A stretch of DNA of 64,000 nt from Phoronis australis (GCA_002633005.1 NMRA01000063.1:604427-668426), one strand, 5' to 3'. Positions 1 to 11,898 are shown, counted from the stretch's first letter. The notes: a model not told the origin generated them from the sequence alone. Numbers and translations are program-made.

Positions 1-146
1 TTCCTGTTCAACAACTCCAGCTTCTCTTCAAGCTCTCTAACTATCATGAATATCCCAGACCTTGAAAATCTAAATCTGTCGTCGATTGGATTAGTTCTGT
101 CACGGAAAATTCTTTCTTCAACAGCAATATGAGCTTGATCAGCCAT
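1..146 (-). CDS. N-terminal fragment of a PIF/Harbinger-like transposase (HARBI1-type)
   Basis: Read on the minus strand, an ATG at 144-146 opens a frame that runs off the left edge (about 48 codons). It begins MADQAHIAVEERIFRDRTNP and continues with an FRFSRSGI stretch, then an EL-rich helix. An R-x-F-R-D-R-x-N-P block followed by a basic FRFSR segment is the usual start of animal Harbinger/HARBI1-family nucleases; that assignment is from family knowledge. The DDE catalytic domain would lie beyond the window. The terminal repeats expected just upstream of such a gene are present at 147-302, which supports a transposon copy rather than a domesticated host gene. No stop or frameshift is visible in the part seen. 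Confidence 0.6.
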   Translation of the reverse strand, partial: MADQAHIAVEERIFRDRTNPIDDRFRFSRSGIFMIVRELEEKLELLNR

Positions 147-302
147 TTTATTGCTTAAGGGACTCAACTTAGGGACTTACATTCAGTAACCCCAAAAGTT
201 GAGTCCCTATTTAATGCCTAAACTAACTGGGAACTTTTCATGCAACAGTCCCTAAACTTTAGGAACGTCCCTAACATTTAAGGGCTGTTTCATGCAACCG
301 GG
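147..302 (-). mobile_element. 5' terminal and subterminal region of a Harbinger-like transposon
   Basis: On the minus strand the end reads CCCGGTTGCATGAAACAGCC, followed by subterminal copies of the same phrase (GACTGTTGCATGAAAAGTTC) and by short inverted GGGACT/AGTCCC blocks. It lies directly before the transposase start at 146. The phrase TTTCATGCAA followed by GGGCACAG recurs at 22899-22921. Terminal GGGCCC-type ends with TTGCATGAAA subterminal motifs are seen in Harbinger elements. The outer edge near 300 is approximate. Confidence 0.5.
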
Positions 303-1660
303 CACAGAAACCCAGTGATAATGTAACAGAGCTATGGGAGATCAAACTATTACTGAGGGTAAACATCTGACTACTTATTATTTACTGGCTGCAAATTGAC
401 TTCAAAACATCACTTTAGGAAGCAACTCTAATGAGATATTAGTATAAAGCCAGTAGACTCCACTTCAACTTTGTAAGAATCTACTCTCAAAGTACACAGC
501 ACTAAATCTACTATCACATAATCAGCACAAATTGAAATTCTGAAAACAAAACACTAAACAACATAATTTATCTCTCAAACAACGGCTGAGTTACCTTAAC
601 ACGAATTCACTACCCAAATGACATGCACTCACTAAACTATTTTGAAATACAAAAATTGAAGAGGCTTAATCGGATTGGTTTCAAAAACCCTTCACTGTCT
701 ATCACGGTCATCCCCGGTGATGTCATCACCATCCATGAAATGAAGGTGACCTCTAAATATCAATCAATTAATGCAACAAGCTGTGCTCTGTTCAGGCGTT
801 TTATCATGGACATGACATTTAATCTATAACAGGTGTGCGAAGGCGGCCAGGTGAAAAATATGAAGCAACACTGAAAGGATGATAGACTGATGATGCAAGA
901 GCTGAACAAGTTAGTTTCACTAACTTAAGCATATTTCACCTTCTGTGCTCTGGGTCAATTCTTAAAGACGACACATTAACCCTCAGTTTACTGTCCTATA
1001 ATACCTGTAATAACGATCCATTTATTTGAGGGATGTTCTCACCTGGTCATAGGCAATCATCACCTAACAGTGTTTGCCCAGATAACCTGCTGCCTCTAAT
1101 TAACTACAACGTTACCACACATTCACGGCTAAGCCAGGATGTAACCTGGCCGCCACGTATCCAATAAGAAATCTAAAATTATGTAGGACGACTAAAAATG
1201 TCCAAATTTGGCTAACTTCGGAATGTTGTATCTCAGAAAACACTTTTCGGACTCCTATAAAACTTTCAAATACAATAGTATACTTTATGCACAGTTCTCC
1301 AAAACACCATTGGGGAATATCATATAAACGTTCCACTTTTGTATGAGGGCCTATAAAGAATAGCACTTTTATAATTTTTATGACAAAGACAAAATTTGCA
1401 AAAACGAAAACAAAATATTTTCGAAAATGTGACAGCACTATTTGTGATTTCATATTGAACATTCACAACAAATGAAATTTGGTCACGTTATTGATACTGT
1501 TGTTTTGATATGAATTAACCTGTTTTGATAAATTTTATTAAAAAGAGTTGAACACCTGACCCAATTAATTTCAGACTGGCATTAGGTTAAAAAGTTACAG
1601 ACTTGCAACTTTCAAAAATATTTAATTATCAGAGTTAATTTCTACAATTGTGTTGATATT
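303..1660. other. No gene or repeat recognised
   Basis: AT-rich sequence with only short fortuitous frames. A GTGAGA donor-like site on the minus strand near 1037 has no open exon attached to it. Confidence 0.5.
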
Positions 1661-1669
1661 TGGCCAGGC

Positions 1670-1729
1670 TTGTCAATAACGTCCTACCTTGTCAATAACG
1701 TCCTACCTTGTCAATAACGTTCTAAGTAA
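1670..1729. repeat. Short tandem repeat, 19-bp unit
   Basis: Three adjacent copies of TGTCAATAACGTCCTACCT, the last one diverged. No coding content. Confidence 0.85.
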
Positions 1730-1860
1730 CCTTACATGTTTTGGACTACTTTTCCACAAGGTGCTCATTTTCAAATCAAACCAGTCATGATGCATCCACA
1801 TTACAGATATTATGTAGCAATAGCTGTTAAATACTTAGGCACAATCAACATAGTGTAGAA

Positions 1861-2214
1861 CAGTCTGAGTGAGACCCCATGGACGATGTCACCCTCAGTC
1901 TGAGTGAGACCCCATGGATGGTATCACCCTCAGTCTGAGTCAGACCCTATGAACGGCACAGTCACCCTCAGTCCGAGTCAGCCCCATAGATGGTGTCACC
2001 CTCAGCCTGGGTGAGACCCCATGGATGGTGTCACCCTCAGTCTGAGTGAGACCCCATGGAAGGTGCCACCCTCAGTATGAGTGAGACCCCATGGAAGGTG
2101 CCACCCTCAGTATGAGTGAGACCCCATGGAAGGTGTCACCCTCAGTCTGAGTCAGACCCCATGGAAGGTGTCACCCTCAGTCTGAGTCAGACCCAATGGA
2201 TGGTGTCACCCTCA
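1861..2214. repeat. Minisatellite, ~35-bp unit, about ten copies
   Basis: The unit begins CAGTCTGAGTGAGACCCCAT and ends GTCACCCT, with scattered substitutions and 1-2 bp indels between copies. The open frame across its right part comes from the repeat and is not a gene. Confidence 0.9.
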
Positions 2215-3630
2215 AGGCAGGTTTCGGACAAAGCTTCCTGTTTCTGCCTATCCCCAGCCTCTGCCATCAAAACGAGATCATATGTTTCATCAAGTATAAA
2301 TTTGGCGTGATAGAGCCTTTATTAGTTTAAAGAAAGGACTGTATAAAAAATATTTTTTTGACTATGTCGTGTTGTCCTTGCCAATGACGTCAGTTTTACA
2401 TAGAGTTTGAAAGTAATGCTCTATTAGTAAACTGCATGTTCAGTATAAAGCGTAAAGATAATGGTCAACTTGGTGCCATGTTACATATCACTATGAAAAT
2501 TAGAAGTACTCTTTAGGTGGACAGGATGTAAGGCAAGACTGCATTATATTGAGTATGCCACTAAGTATGATTGCACCACTTAGGCACAATAGTCTTCAGT
2601 TGGTAATGTCTCACAATAGTGCCAGATATGGTGTAAATGGATTCCAAGGACCTACCCAATTCTGGGTATTACATCAGTAAAATGAACCACTAACCTCAGA
2701 ATTTCAATGCCCTGGATCTCTGATCTACCCTTGTGACAAATCATTAACCACTTCTCCTGAGCAAATAGGCACACAACCTCCTACACCCATATCAACAGTT
2801 CCCGATGTGTCACCTTACCACAATCGATCCAATTATTACAACCACAACCATTAGAAATGCAAGCCAAATAGGCAATTCAAGCTGGAAAGCAACACAAAAG
2901 CCCAACAGCCCACCACAGGGCTATGGACAGAAGAGGAAGGTTTTTTTAAAAAACTGTGGGCGGACAGACATTGACTCATGAGGTGATGGGATGTGGACAA
3001 CCCTAGGGGTTGAAGTTGAAACTAAAAATAAAAATGGGAAAGAGGTTGCTAAGGAAGCTGAAGTTTGGATTAATGCCATTGACACATTTTTGAGATAGCT
3101 GATCCACTTTCAAGAGTGTTGACTTCCGTCAGATAATGTAGTGAAAGATGTTCTGTAGAAATGAATCTATGGGCAGTTTAACTAACCAATGAACAAAAAC
3201 AAATTTGGGAAATAGCATTACCCTGTCACGTTACTAAAGCACTGGCCATGGCACATTTTTCAAAAATAGAGGTATTATACTGGTCAAACTGCAATGGTTA
3301 AAAATTACGATGTGTCCCAATGAATGTTGAACATACTAATGGTGCTTGCCGCATATCAAAAAAGAATCCAGCCAGTACAAGGTAGAATGTTAAAATGAAC
3401 CCAGCCAGAACAAGGAAGTATGTAGAAATCTCACCAATTTATTACAAAATTTGGCAAATGGGTGAAATTTCATTTTGTAATTCTCAATTTTTCACAAATG
3501 ATATACAGTACAAGAATGCTTTGTTATAGCCAAGCTCTGCTCCATAGCTACCAACAGTAAATACTATGAAATATCATGAACATTCACAACCATTACGATA
3601 AAAGACTATGACAAATGAACATAGAGCAAT
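2215..3630. other. No gene or repeat recognised
   Basis: Mixed AT-rich sequence without splice-bounded open frames or internal repeats that I could find. Confidence 0.45.
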
Positions 3631-3632
3631 AC

Positions 3633-3715
3633 TGTATTTGCCCTAATAAGTGCCCATGCCCTATAAGCGCCCCCATGCCTTTTCAAACTTCGCTGAAATA
3701 AGCGCCCACGAACGT
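3633..3715 (+). repeat. Diverged relic of the GCGCCC-rich terminal repeat family
   Basis: ATACTGTATTTGCCCTAATA is followed by AAGTGCCCATGCC, ATAAGCGCCCCCATGCC and ATAAGCGCCCACG. The spacing and wording match the ends of the TA-flanked elements at 13.4, 27.7 and 37.9 kb, but only one end is seen here. Confidence 0.5.
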
Positions 3716-4184
3716 GTACATGTGAAAAATGTCTTACCTAACCTCCTAAAATTTTACAATAACAGCAAGGAGTGTACTATTACACTCCTTGATAAAAGTC
3801 TTCAATTTATCAACAAGATCCAGCAGACCTGAAAAAATCATTGTGCACGGAATTTATAGACCACTAGCCTCGCCGCAATGTCGGTATTTAGCCGTGACTA
3901 TACACTTCAAACTTCTGCCGTGTTTCAAAAACAACGCAAAGTTTTGCTGATTTCGCGAGGAAAGTGTCCCATTATGGTCTGGTCTCTCTGAACAGACATA
4001 CATACTTGTCATTGACTGATGTTAAGCTGCTGGCTCACCAACACACCTTCGAGGAGACTTCGTCCTAACTGCTTGAAGCCGGTATTACTTATGGACATGC
4101 TGCTAAAAGTTGCAATAAGAGCTGTGCCCGAGTGTTGTCAAATCAGATGTTGACAGGCAACGTCAGCCCTGGACTTCTTTTTAT

Positions 4185-5515
4185 TAATTTATTTATTTAC
4201 TTATTTATTGTGATAATTTAAAATGAGGGTGACCTCTTCGGTGATAGCACTGCTTTCTAAGAGGGCCCTGAACAACAAAAACAGTAATATAACACAATGA
4301 AGTAATGAAACAACAATTAAATATATGACAAAGATACAATTAAAACAGGTTGAGAATTAAGACAATGAATAAATGATGAAGAATGGTGAAAATTTTACTA
4401 AGAGAGATGAAATAAATAAAGAGATGACTCTAAACAGTGAGAGTATTTATGACAATGAGAAAAAATGACATGATTAAGACAAGTAGGGTATAAAAAGGTT
4501 AGGTAAATTACAGCCAATTTTAATATTAAGTTTAAAAGTATTTATTGAATTTGACCATTTAATTTCTGGGCTAAGAGAATTCCATATTGTAGCAGCAGCA
4601 CAGATAAAAGATCTCTTGCCGGTCTCGGTTTTAATTTTTTGAACGAAACATTTCCAACAACAGAAGAATGGGTAGAATATACAGCTTGACTGCTATTAAA
4701 TTTTTGGCTGAGATATGCTGGAGCCAAGCCATTGATACATCTGTACGTACAACAAGCAGAAATATTTATTTCTTTGTTTTACTTTTATAAATCCCAGCTT
4801 GGAATACAAATCATCGACCCTGGTGTCCCTAATTCTAGTACTCAGGATTTCCGGTCGTATGAGTAGTTCCTAAACCAAAGGAGTTCGTTATCATTAACTC
4901 CATAGGACTCTAGTTTCTGTAATAGGATACCATGGTCCACAGTGTCAAAGGCTTTCTTAAGGTCAACAAAGACAGCACCAGTAAGCCTCCCCTGATCCAT
5001 ATTATTAAAGAAAAACTCAGTAGCACGAATATTTGTAGTCAGAGTAGAATGCAAGGGGCGGAAACCAGACCGAGAGAAGGGAATTTTCTCCAGGTGAAAC
5101 TGCTTTTGGACACACCTTTCAATAATTTTGGACACTACAGGGAGGACCGATATTGGTCTATAATTCTCGCAACTGTACTTTTCACCATCTTTAAAAACAG
5201 GAGTAACAACCGCCATCTTCCATTCTCTAGGAATATGGCTGTTTTTAAACTCAAATTCATGATATTCGTAAGGGGCTCAGCTATTTGCTGAGATGCCAGT
5301 TTTAATAGTTTGGCATCAATAATGCTATCGATGCCTCTGGCACTACTAGAGTTCAGAGTGTTTATTTGTTCTCGGACGTAGCCGGCTTGAATGTCACGGG
5401 AATGGTCTAGGGAGGGGATTAATGCACCAGCATATCCCCAATGATCCTGTCCTTGACAGGTATTACAGGTATTACATTCATCGGGATTGAATCTTTCACG
5501 TACAGTTTCCAATTC
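4185..5515 (-). pseudogene. Broken non-LTR retrotransposon (LINE), reverse-transcriptase fragment and 3' end
   Basis: Minus-strand frames carry reverse-transcriptase signatures. Near 5330 an SARGIDSI block precedes the fingers. Near 5200 there is VVTPVFKDG followed by NYRPISVLPVVSKIIER. SGFRPLHST lies near 5070, and FVDLKKAFDTVDHGILLQKL near 4950. The frame shifts between the first block and the rest at about 5200. At 4842 the reading stops, and a separate C-terminal piece (LAPAYLSQKF, then SICAAATIWNSLSP after another frameshift) follows at 4560-4740, so the palm/thumb part with the catalytic FADD box is deleted. The 3' UTR ends at 4185-4260 with a GAGGTCACCCTCATTTTAAA motif and AATAAA-like repeats. 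This is a CR1/L2/Rex-type LINE by wording; the clade is uncertain and the copy is dead. Confidence 0.8.
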
Positions 5516-6690
5516 TTATCCTTCAGCAGGATTCCAAATTACTTTGTAGACGTGAAAACCGCGAATCGACAACTGGTGCTCACAGTATGCCATTCAGCTG
5601 ACGACTGTCTCACGAATAAAAAAATTGTTGTTAAAGCACATGGCCAGGAAGCGCACGCTACATACCTGTCACCTGCAATCACAGACATTTGTCTTCGTGA
5701 ACTATTTATGAAACTTCAGGTAGCGTAAGAGGAATTGTTTTATTGATCACTTTTTAATTTATTCATAATTGGTGCTTTTGAGGTCAAATACATGATAAAA
5801 TGCCCCACTGATAGTGAACACCCTCGCACCCAAATCTCCCAGAAAATAACTGTCAGTCACATGTCCAGTCATCCAGCGACTCAATGACATTACTATACAT
5901 AGGCCCTACCGAGACAATTCTCACATGTTTTAATAGTAGATGAGACCAGCAAGTGCTAAATAAAACACGTTCTGTGTTACTGCTTATGTTAATTTCTTTA
6001 GTTACAATGTGCACCTAGATCGTTACATTGTGTTTACTCCGACAAATGAACACTGATGACACACCTAGATTTACATTGTGTTTACTTCGACAAATGAAGA
6101 CTGATGACACGCACGTGCTCGCTCACTCACACATGCAGATGATCTTCAAAACAAACATCACGTGACAACAACAAGTGTATTCGTCCAGAGATTTTTCTCG
6201 TGTAGCGGGGTACGGTCTTGCGCATATTTGGGCCTATCCTGCTGTTAATCCCAACTCCACAGGAACTTAAAAATACTAGGGACGCTATTTGGAAAACTTA
6301 AGTGAGGATTTCAGGTAATTTATGGAGTCGAAACTATTTTTATTCAAGCTGCCATATCGATGATCGCGAGGCAGCGATGCATCGGCGAGTTTTCACCCAT
6401 AGATTTCAGCACAATTTTCTGTAAAACGATCATAATTTAACAACGAAGTTTGATAACAATGCACCACAGTTTTGTACAAAGTCTGTCATAGGCTACAGAT
6501 ACGTCACATAGCGTAAATTTGATGAATCCTAGCTTCCGATTTCTCGGAGACTGGGTTTCAACCGCCTTAGGTTAACATAATCACCCTACCCCCCAAAACG
6601 AATTTTTCTACGTGCCCGGGTGCTTTTAGGGCAAACACGGAAAATATGGAAATGGTATTTTCACAAGACGCAATAATGGCAACTGCTTTT
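5516..6690. other. No gene recognised; one short direct repeat
   Basis: A ~50-bp segment around 6010-6060 (ACACCTAGATTTACATTGTG and neighbours) is repeated in tandem twice. Otherwise I see nothing definable. Confidence 0.4.
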
Positions 6691-6734
6691 GTCCAAAATT
6701 TTTGAAATTTACCGTATTGTAAAATATCAGCAAG

Positions 6735-8160
6735 AGCAACGCGGAGCATTGAAATGCACCCACAAATGCACCACAAACGGTGTGCTTCTAGGATTGTTGA
6801 TTTGTTTCATAAAAATGGCCACTAGATGGCGCAAAAATGTCCAATCCATCTGGAAACGGGAACATGCCATCGCTTCTTTAAGAGAAAGCTATTTACCAAA
6901 TTTCATAAAAACCTGTCAAGGAACTTCCGAGAAACAAAGGACAACGGAAAAAAATGAAATTGCCACTAGGGGGCACAGCATTCGTTGGATCTGCCTGAAA
7001 GGTGTCTTCGTCTGTTGTTAGCTTCATATAAGTACAATTACTAAATCTAATAAAGATCCTGCAGTGGGTTTAGGAGATGCAGCTATGGGTGCAAAACAGA
7101 ACAAAACTACCACTAGGAGGCGTCGCATTAGTTGAATTCGTCATCATCAACCGAACTATCTCTAGTACGTAATAAACATTGGAGACATACCCGATACTCA
7201 AATGCTGGCAATTTAGTTGTACCAAACTACAAAACATCCAAGTACAGAAGTACTTTCTTTGTAGATGGAGTGTTTGCCTGGAATGGTTTACCATTAGCTA
7301 TTAAATCAATTACTATTAAACGTGCATTTAGAAGTAACTTAATAACTTATTTATCATCTAACTGTATATCTGCATGCATGTCAAAAATTGTATATATTAA
7401 TGAACTTACTAATTTATTTCATTTTTCATTCATCTGTACATATCATTGTTCATCTTATTTATTTATTTTATTTATCTATTTATTGTAATTTCGAAGACCA
7501 TGTGGTAGATAAGTTTTACACTTAACATGTTTTTTATCCTCTATAAATAAAGTTATTAGTTATTAGTAATCTGTTGTCAACATCACATAAATACACTTGC
7601 TAAATTAAGTAAAGATTCTACAAACGGTTTAATATTACATACAGCCACGGGCGCAAAAAAAACCTGCCACTAGGAGGCGCCATAGCAGTCAAAGTCATTG
7701 GAAAATCATCTTCATCTGTCCTCTTTGAAGCAAGAACATACATACCAATTTTCACAATCATCCTTAGAGCCGCTTGGTTGATAGAACGGCAGACGGGGAA
7801 AAAGAGACTAGAAAACAGTAAAAATGGCCACTAGGTGGCACAAACTAGGTCAAGTCCATCTGAAAACGGGAGGATAGCGTCATCTCACTAATAGATGCCT
7901 ATATGCCAAATTTTATGCAAATATGTTGAGGTCCTTTGAATATACAGAGGTAAACATAAAAAATTAAAATTGCCACTAGGGAGCACACCGGTACTCAGAT
8001 CCATCCGAAAGTTCGCTCATGCCGTCCCATCCATGAAAAGGAACATATGTGCAAAATTTCATGAACCTAAGTCAAAGGGTTTTGGAGATAAAGCAGCAGA
8101 CGTTGGATGGATGGAGATGACGGCATAATGCGTCCACATATAAATATGTGGGCGCATAAA
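6735..8160 (+). repeat. Interspersed element made of ~148-bp units, each with a CTCF-like core
   Basis: The element contains GCCACTAGATGGC (6818), GCCACTAGGGGGC (6963), CCACTAGGAGGC (7110), GCCACTAGGAGGC (7666), GCCACTAGGTGGC (7827) and GCCACTAGGGAGC (7974). Where nothing is inserted they are 144-160 bp apart. Between them run semi-conserved spacers containing AATTTCATAAA and CCAATCCATCTGGAAACGGG. It ends at 8130-8160 with an inverted-repeat tip (CACATATAAATATGTG). The left limit corresponds to the right limit of the inverted relative at 42.6-44.3 kb. No coding capacity. A LINE 3' end interrupts it at about 7146-7572. Confidence 0.75.
7146..7572 (+). pseudogene. 5'-truncated LINE 3' end inserted in the 148-bp repeat array
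   Basis: The plus frame reads RHTRYSNAGNLVVPNYKTSK, then STFFVDGVFAWNGLPLAIKS, then AFRSNLITYL and a run-out. This is the characteristic C-terminal tail of CR1/L2-type LINE ORF2 proteins. It is followed by a 3' UTR with TTATTGTAATTTCGAAGACC, an AATAAA signal and a TTATTAG-type microsatellite tail ending near 7572. The piece separates two motif units of the host array, which resumes afterwards, so it is a later insertion. No reverse-transcriptase core is present. Confidence 0.75.
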
Positions 8161-8261
8161 ACCAACAAACATTTGATACTACAAAACCAAAACAATAATG
8201 AATTCAACTGATAAAACAAAACACTGAGCATCACTAACGGAAATCAATTCAGTAATACATT

Positions 8262-8381
8262 TCAAACATGGTTATTGGTAGTTTTGTAAACTAACGCTGG
8301 CAATAATCTAAACCACAACTTTTTCTGTTCAGGTCCAGCAAATAAACTTTTCTTCCAATGTTTTGTTTTACTGTTACTAGA
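8262..8381 (-). CDS. Possible terminal coding exon of the minus-strand coiled-coil gene
   Basis: On the minus strand an acceptor-like GCACTGGCACTATCAG precedes position 8381. The frame starts in phase 0 with SSNSKTKHWKK, continues FAGPEQKKLWFRLLPALVY and ends at a TGA at 8262 (39 residues plus stop). Phase 0 matches the end of the exon at 8602-8661, so it could be the last exon. Against this, the polypyrimidine tract is weak, base composition is AT-rich, and no AATAAA follows closely. The frame also stays open upstream of the acceptor, so chance is possible. Confidence 0.33.
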   Translation of the reverse strand, partial: SSNSKTKHWKKSLFAGPEQKKLWFRLLPALVYKTTNNHV

Positions 8382-8601
8382 CTGATAGTGCCAGTGCATT
8401 GACAAATGTGAGCAGCTGTCTCTAGCTATCATCACTTCTTGTTGCAATGGTTATCACAAACCTCATTCTTAGCTAACTGTCTATCATGCAAAGCAACAGA
8501 CACCATAGAAATACGCAGACATCACATGCTTTTCACATATCACCAAGCCACTGAGACTCCAAGCACAGTTGACACTATGTCATCATACATATGACACTTA
8601 C

Positions 8602-8661
8602 CCTTCTTCTATCTACACTGGACTGGGCTTGTTCTTTAGTCAATGTTCCGAAAATTGTTGG
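8602..8661 (-). CDS. Internal coding exon (exon 6 seen) of an unrecognised minus-strand gene
   Basis: On the minus strand TTTTTTGTTTCAG is followed by 60 nt and then the donor GTAAGT. The 20 codons read PTIFGTLTKEQAQSSVDRRR, with no stop and balanced codon use unlike the surrounding AT-rich intron. Both ends are phase 0, matching the exon at 11040-11090. The residues are polar and basic, typical of a linker or tail after a coiled coil. I do not recognise the protein. Confidence 0.72.
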
Positions 8662-8663
8662 CT

Positions 8664-9700
8664 GAAACAAAAAACTGTTCATGCATGACCAGGTGTATCA
8701 CTTTCACTCCCCCTTCTAATGTTAATGCAGAGGTCATTGACAGTATGGGCTTCAACACAATTCAGGAAGAGCCCAACTTAGCAAGAGGGTGTCTAAGCCT
8801 ATAGAAACCTGACTTAATCATCCCAATCAAAACATGAAGCTGTACAATACTTGAGTAGGGCACATCTTTCAGGATGCAGGAACCAGTAGACTTGAATGAT
8901 AACCAGGTACTGTGTTTACCATTTTATCAAAGAAAGTAGTTTGAAGATGAGTCACTCACTGTGGTGAGACAACGACCAACTTTTTATTTGTTGAATTCAG
9001 GATGGGCATTAACAGGATTTGTCCAAGCTTAAAATTGAAAATACATTTACACATATTGGGTTAATGTTTGCAAAACAAATAAATCCAACAGTTTAGTAAT
9101 CTTCTTGGTAACAGCAGTTAGACAGAGCATGTTTTTGTCAATGACTATAAGAGTGATTCACATGTTGGGTTGTACTGGAAAACCCTAATTCTATTTTGTC
9201 AAATTTCTCCAAACAATAAAAAGATTACAAAGAGCAATTCTAGACTATTACTGGCATGGTCTGTACTGTGTAGATGTCATAAAATAACATTTGGTAAATT
9301 TTCTATTATTTGTAAGAACGTAATCAGCCTTTGAAAAAGCTGGAAAATGACAAATTATTTCTTGCATGAAATAAGTTGAGAATGTTTGGAGTAAAGTTTC
9401 TCATTGGAATGACCATTGAGAACATTCAATGAATGCTTAAGAATTCTTTAGTATGACAAGTTCCACCCATTTATAGCAGATGACACAAAAGTGCCACTTG
9501 GTGTCAATGTTTACATGTCTAGAACCATGACCTATAGAATGATGCCATGTGACATTTCCATAACAAAATAAACCAAAACACAGACAACAGATCCAGTAAA
9601 TATCATTAATGTTATAAAAAACTGTAAACCCATTTAGGTTCATTTAGGTTCCAAACGCCCATTGCTGATTAGGTTAAAATGAAAGCACTCCGAGGAGCGA
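8664..9700. other. Intron sequence, nothing recognised
   Basis: AT-rich, between two exons of the minus-strand gene. There is a small direct repeat CATTTAGGTT at 9631-9650. Confidence 0.5.
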
Positions 9701-9702
9701 AA

Positions 9703-10007
9703 CTTGGCGAAATTAACAGAAAAGACGACGACAGAGATGATGATGAAGATGACGGATATGACGACGATTGTGGCGATGATGAACAATACAAGTAATGATA
9801 ACAATCATATGACGAAGGTAGAGGTCAGAAATCAGTAGGAAATAGGATACAGTCTTGAGTGACACTTGGCGAAATTAATTGAAAAGACGACGACGGAGAT
9901 GATGATGAAGTTGACGAATATGATGATGATGGTGGCGATGATAACATCATAACATTCATATGACGAACTTAGGTGTCATAAATCAGTAAGAAATATGCTA
10001 CAGTCTT
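9703..10007 (+). repeat. Two-copy tandem duplication (~155 bp) rich in GATGAC
   Basis: Copy one starts at CTTGGCGAAATTAA near 9703 and copy two near 9866. Both contain AAAAGACGACGAC followed by GATGATGATGAAG runs, CATATGACGAA and ATACAGTCTTG. In one frame this would read as an Asp-rich stretch, but stops flank it and it has no splice bounds. The phrase CTTGGCGAAATT also occurs at 10719. Confidence 0.7.
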
Positions 10008-11030
10008 GTTAAATATAAGCTTAAACCAACATCAATGCAGCAAGAGCACTCAACACAGAAACAGCACTATCAAAAACTCTTGAATAATTCAAAAAGTAGA
10101 CGTCCTAGCGAAAAATGAAAAATATCTTCTGAAAGCCCGTTCAAAACTCTATCTAACTCGTTAGTTGTAAAAAATTTCGTAATTTTTTTAAAAAACTGAA
10201 ATTTTGCGGTTTTTTTTGAAATTCAAAGTCAAATAACTCGAAAACGGTAAGTCTGAGAAAAAGATTGTTGGGGTCATTTGAAAGAATATACCCCAGAGAA
10301 TCCACATGCAAAAATTCACATCATTTTCTCTTTTGTTTAAAATAGCACTCCGGCACAAGTGAAAATGGGTCAACATGCGCCAGATCTGCCACCTTGGAAT
10401 CAACTTCCGTTTTTTTAGGATTTATTAATAGCTAGATATTTCCGGATTCTTTGATTGGAAGTTATCATGGATAGTTCAATTTTTCTACCGATTTTCAGCC
10501 CTGTACTTCAAAAATTACGACTTCTATGAGCAATTGAATCTGAAATTGGAATCAAAATGGCCGCCATATCCACCATCTTGGATCCGATTATAACGAAAAA
10601 CAATAGGGGTCCTGTACTCATAGGTGTACAACTTGTGTGAAAGTTTCGTGATGGTCGGACGAAAATTGCGACCTGTATCGTGCGAACACACAAAAAAAAT
10701 TAGTGACAGAGCAATATACTTGGCGAAATTTATTTTGCCAAGTAACAAATTGTGTCAGAACTGTGATTTTGACAAGCCAGTAAAGAAATTGAGATACAGA
10801 GTTCATAACTGATTTTTAGTAGCAAAATTACACCCAAGTTAGGTTTCATAGACGATGCTTCATTAAAGTTTCTGTCTACGTTTCACGGTCTTTTCCCCAA
10901 GTCCTCTGAGTACATGAAAGACACAGCTATGAAAGTATTTTGTATCTGTGAAAAGGACTAAAAGTTTGGAAGCAGCTAACCATTGAAATTAATTCTACAA
11001 CTGATAAATATCAAAAAAATCCGTCAACCC
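10008..11030. other. Intron sequence, nothing recognised
   Basis: Only short overlapping minus-strand frames, which look fortuitous. Confidence 0.45.
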
Positions 11031-11039
11031 AGTACTCAC

Positions 11040-11090
11040 CCGTTGCTTTGGAGTCTGTTTAAGTCCGATCGCAGGCTGACTTCTGGACGA
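11040..11090 (-). CDS. Internal coding exon (exon 5 seen) of the minus-strand coiled-coil gene
   Basis: The minus-strand acceptor CATTTCTCATCTTTCAG has a good pyrimidine tract and is followed by 51 nt, then the donor GTGAGTACT. The 17 codons read SSRSQPAIGLKQTPKQR, Ser/Lys/Arg/Gln-rich and phase 0 at both ends. It joins in frame upstream to the exon at 33139-33226 and downstream to 8602-8661. The longer open frames across 11036-11278 read through the acceptor into the intron and would put hydrophobic sequence before it, so the short exon is preferred. Confidence 0.68.
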
Positions 11091-11377
11091 CTGAAAGATG
11101 AGAAATGAAATGTATTGGCCACCAAACAGAAGAGTAGAGACAGATGATATAGCACGATATCAACGGGTGTATGCTCGATAAAACAACATAGGCACCAAGC
11201 AGGATCAGACTGGGTAGATATGATGGTGAGATATGTTGCCACAGCACCTACTGAGAATCCTGCAGAGATCTGACACAAACAGGCAAGATAAGAGGCGTGT
11301 TCATAGTAATGATAGTAATCAAAACAGTGATGAGGAAATCAACTGCAAAAAAATGAGAGGGAAATGTTATCATTATT

Positions 11378-11898
11378 GCAGGCACTAAAAATGAACAATA
11401 TTGAAAAGCTTTATAATTGGTTTACCCATGTAATATACATACAGTTTATGGTTATGGAGTTTTCAATAAATCAGATACTACTAAATACAAATATATCTGT
11501 CAATTAATTTCGTCATTAGAAAAGTTTGAGGAAAAACTGAGTTTCTAGCATCAGAACAGACTTGGTGTTATTTTTACGACAGTCTACGGTAATCTGTCAA
11601 GTGCACACAAAAATAACTTTTCAAAAATGTTAATGAGAAGTCCTCTCGAATTATAAACCTTCAAAATGCTTAACGTAAAACTTTGATAAAAATAGACTGA
11701 AAAAAGGTTACTGTACTTAAAAGTTAGCATACTGTGTCTCCTCATCAAGTATACAATGAGTTTTTATGGTATGCTCCATAGATTTTTTAATTGTAAAACA
11801 TTTTTAAAATCAGTAGACTGTGACTTCTACTTGAAATGCGATGAATGACAATGTAAGGCTCTTCAGTGTGGTTTCCTAGTATTCCGTATACTAAAGAC
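11378..11898. repeat. First copy of a ~520-bp near-exact duplication (probable second haplotype)
   Basis: It begins GCAGGCACTAAAAATGAACA and is repeated at 12782-13302 with only a few substitutions and one 1-bp indel. It is not a dispersed repeat elsewhere in the window. Confidence 0.9.

Noticed and set aside
1861-2214. CRISPR-like array
   Set aside because: Units are contiguous without unique spacers, and the genome is animal.
11036-11278. 80-codon hydrophobic minus-strand ORF (possible membrane protein)
   Set aside because: A strong acceptor at 11091-11097 places most of it in an intron, and the frame chosen by phase agreement with other exons differs.
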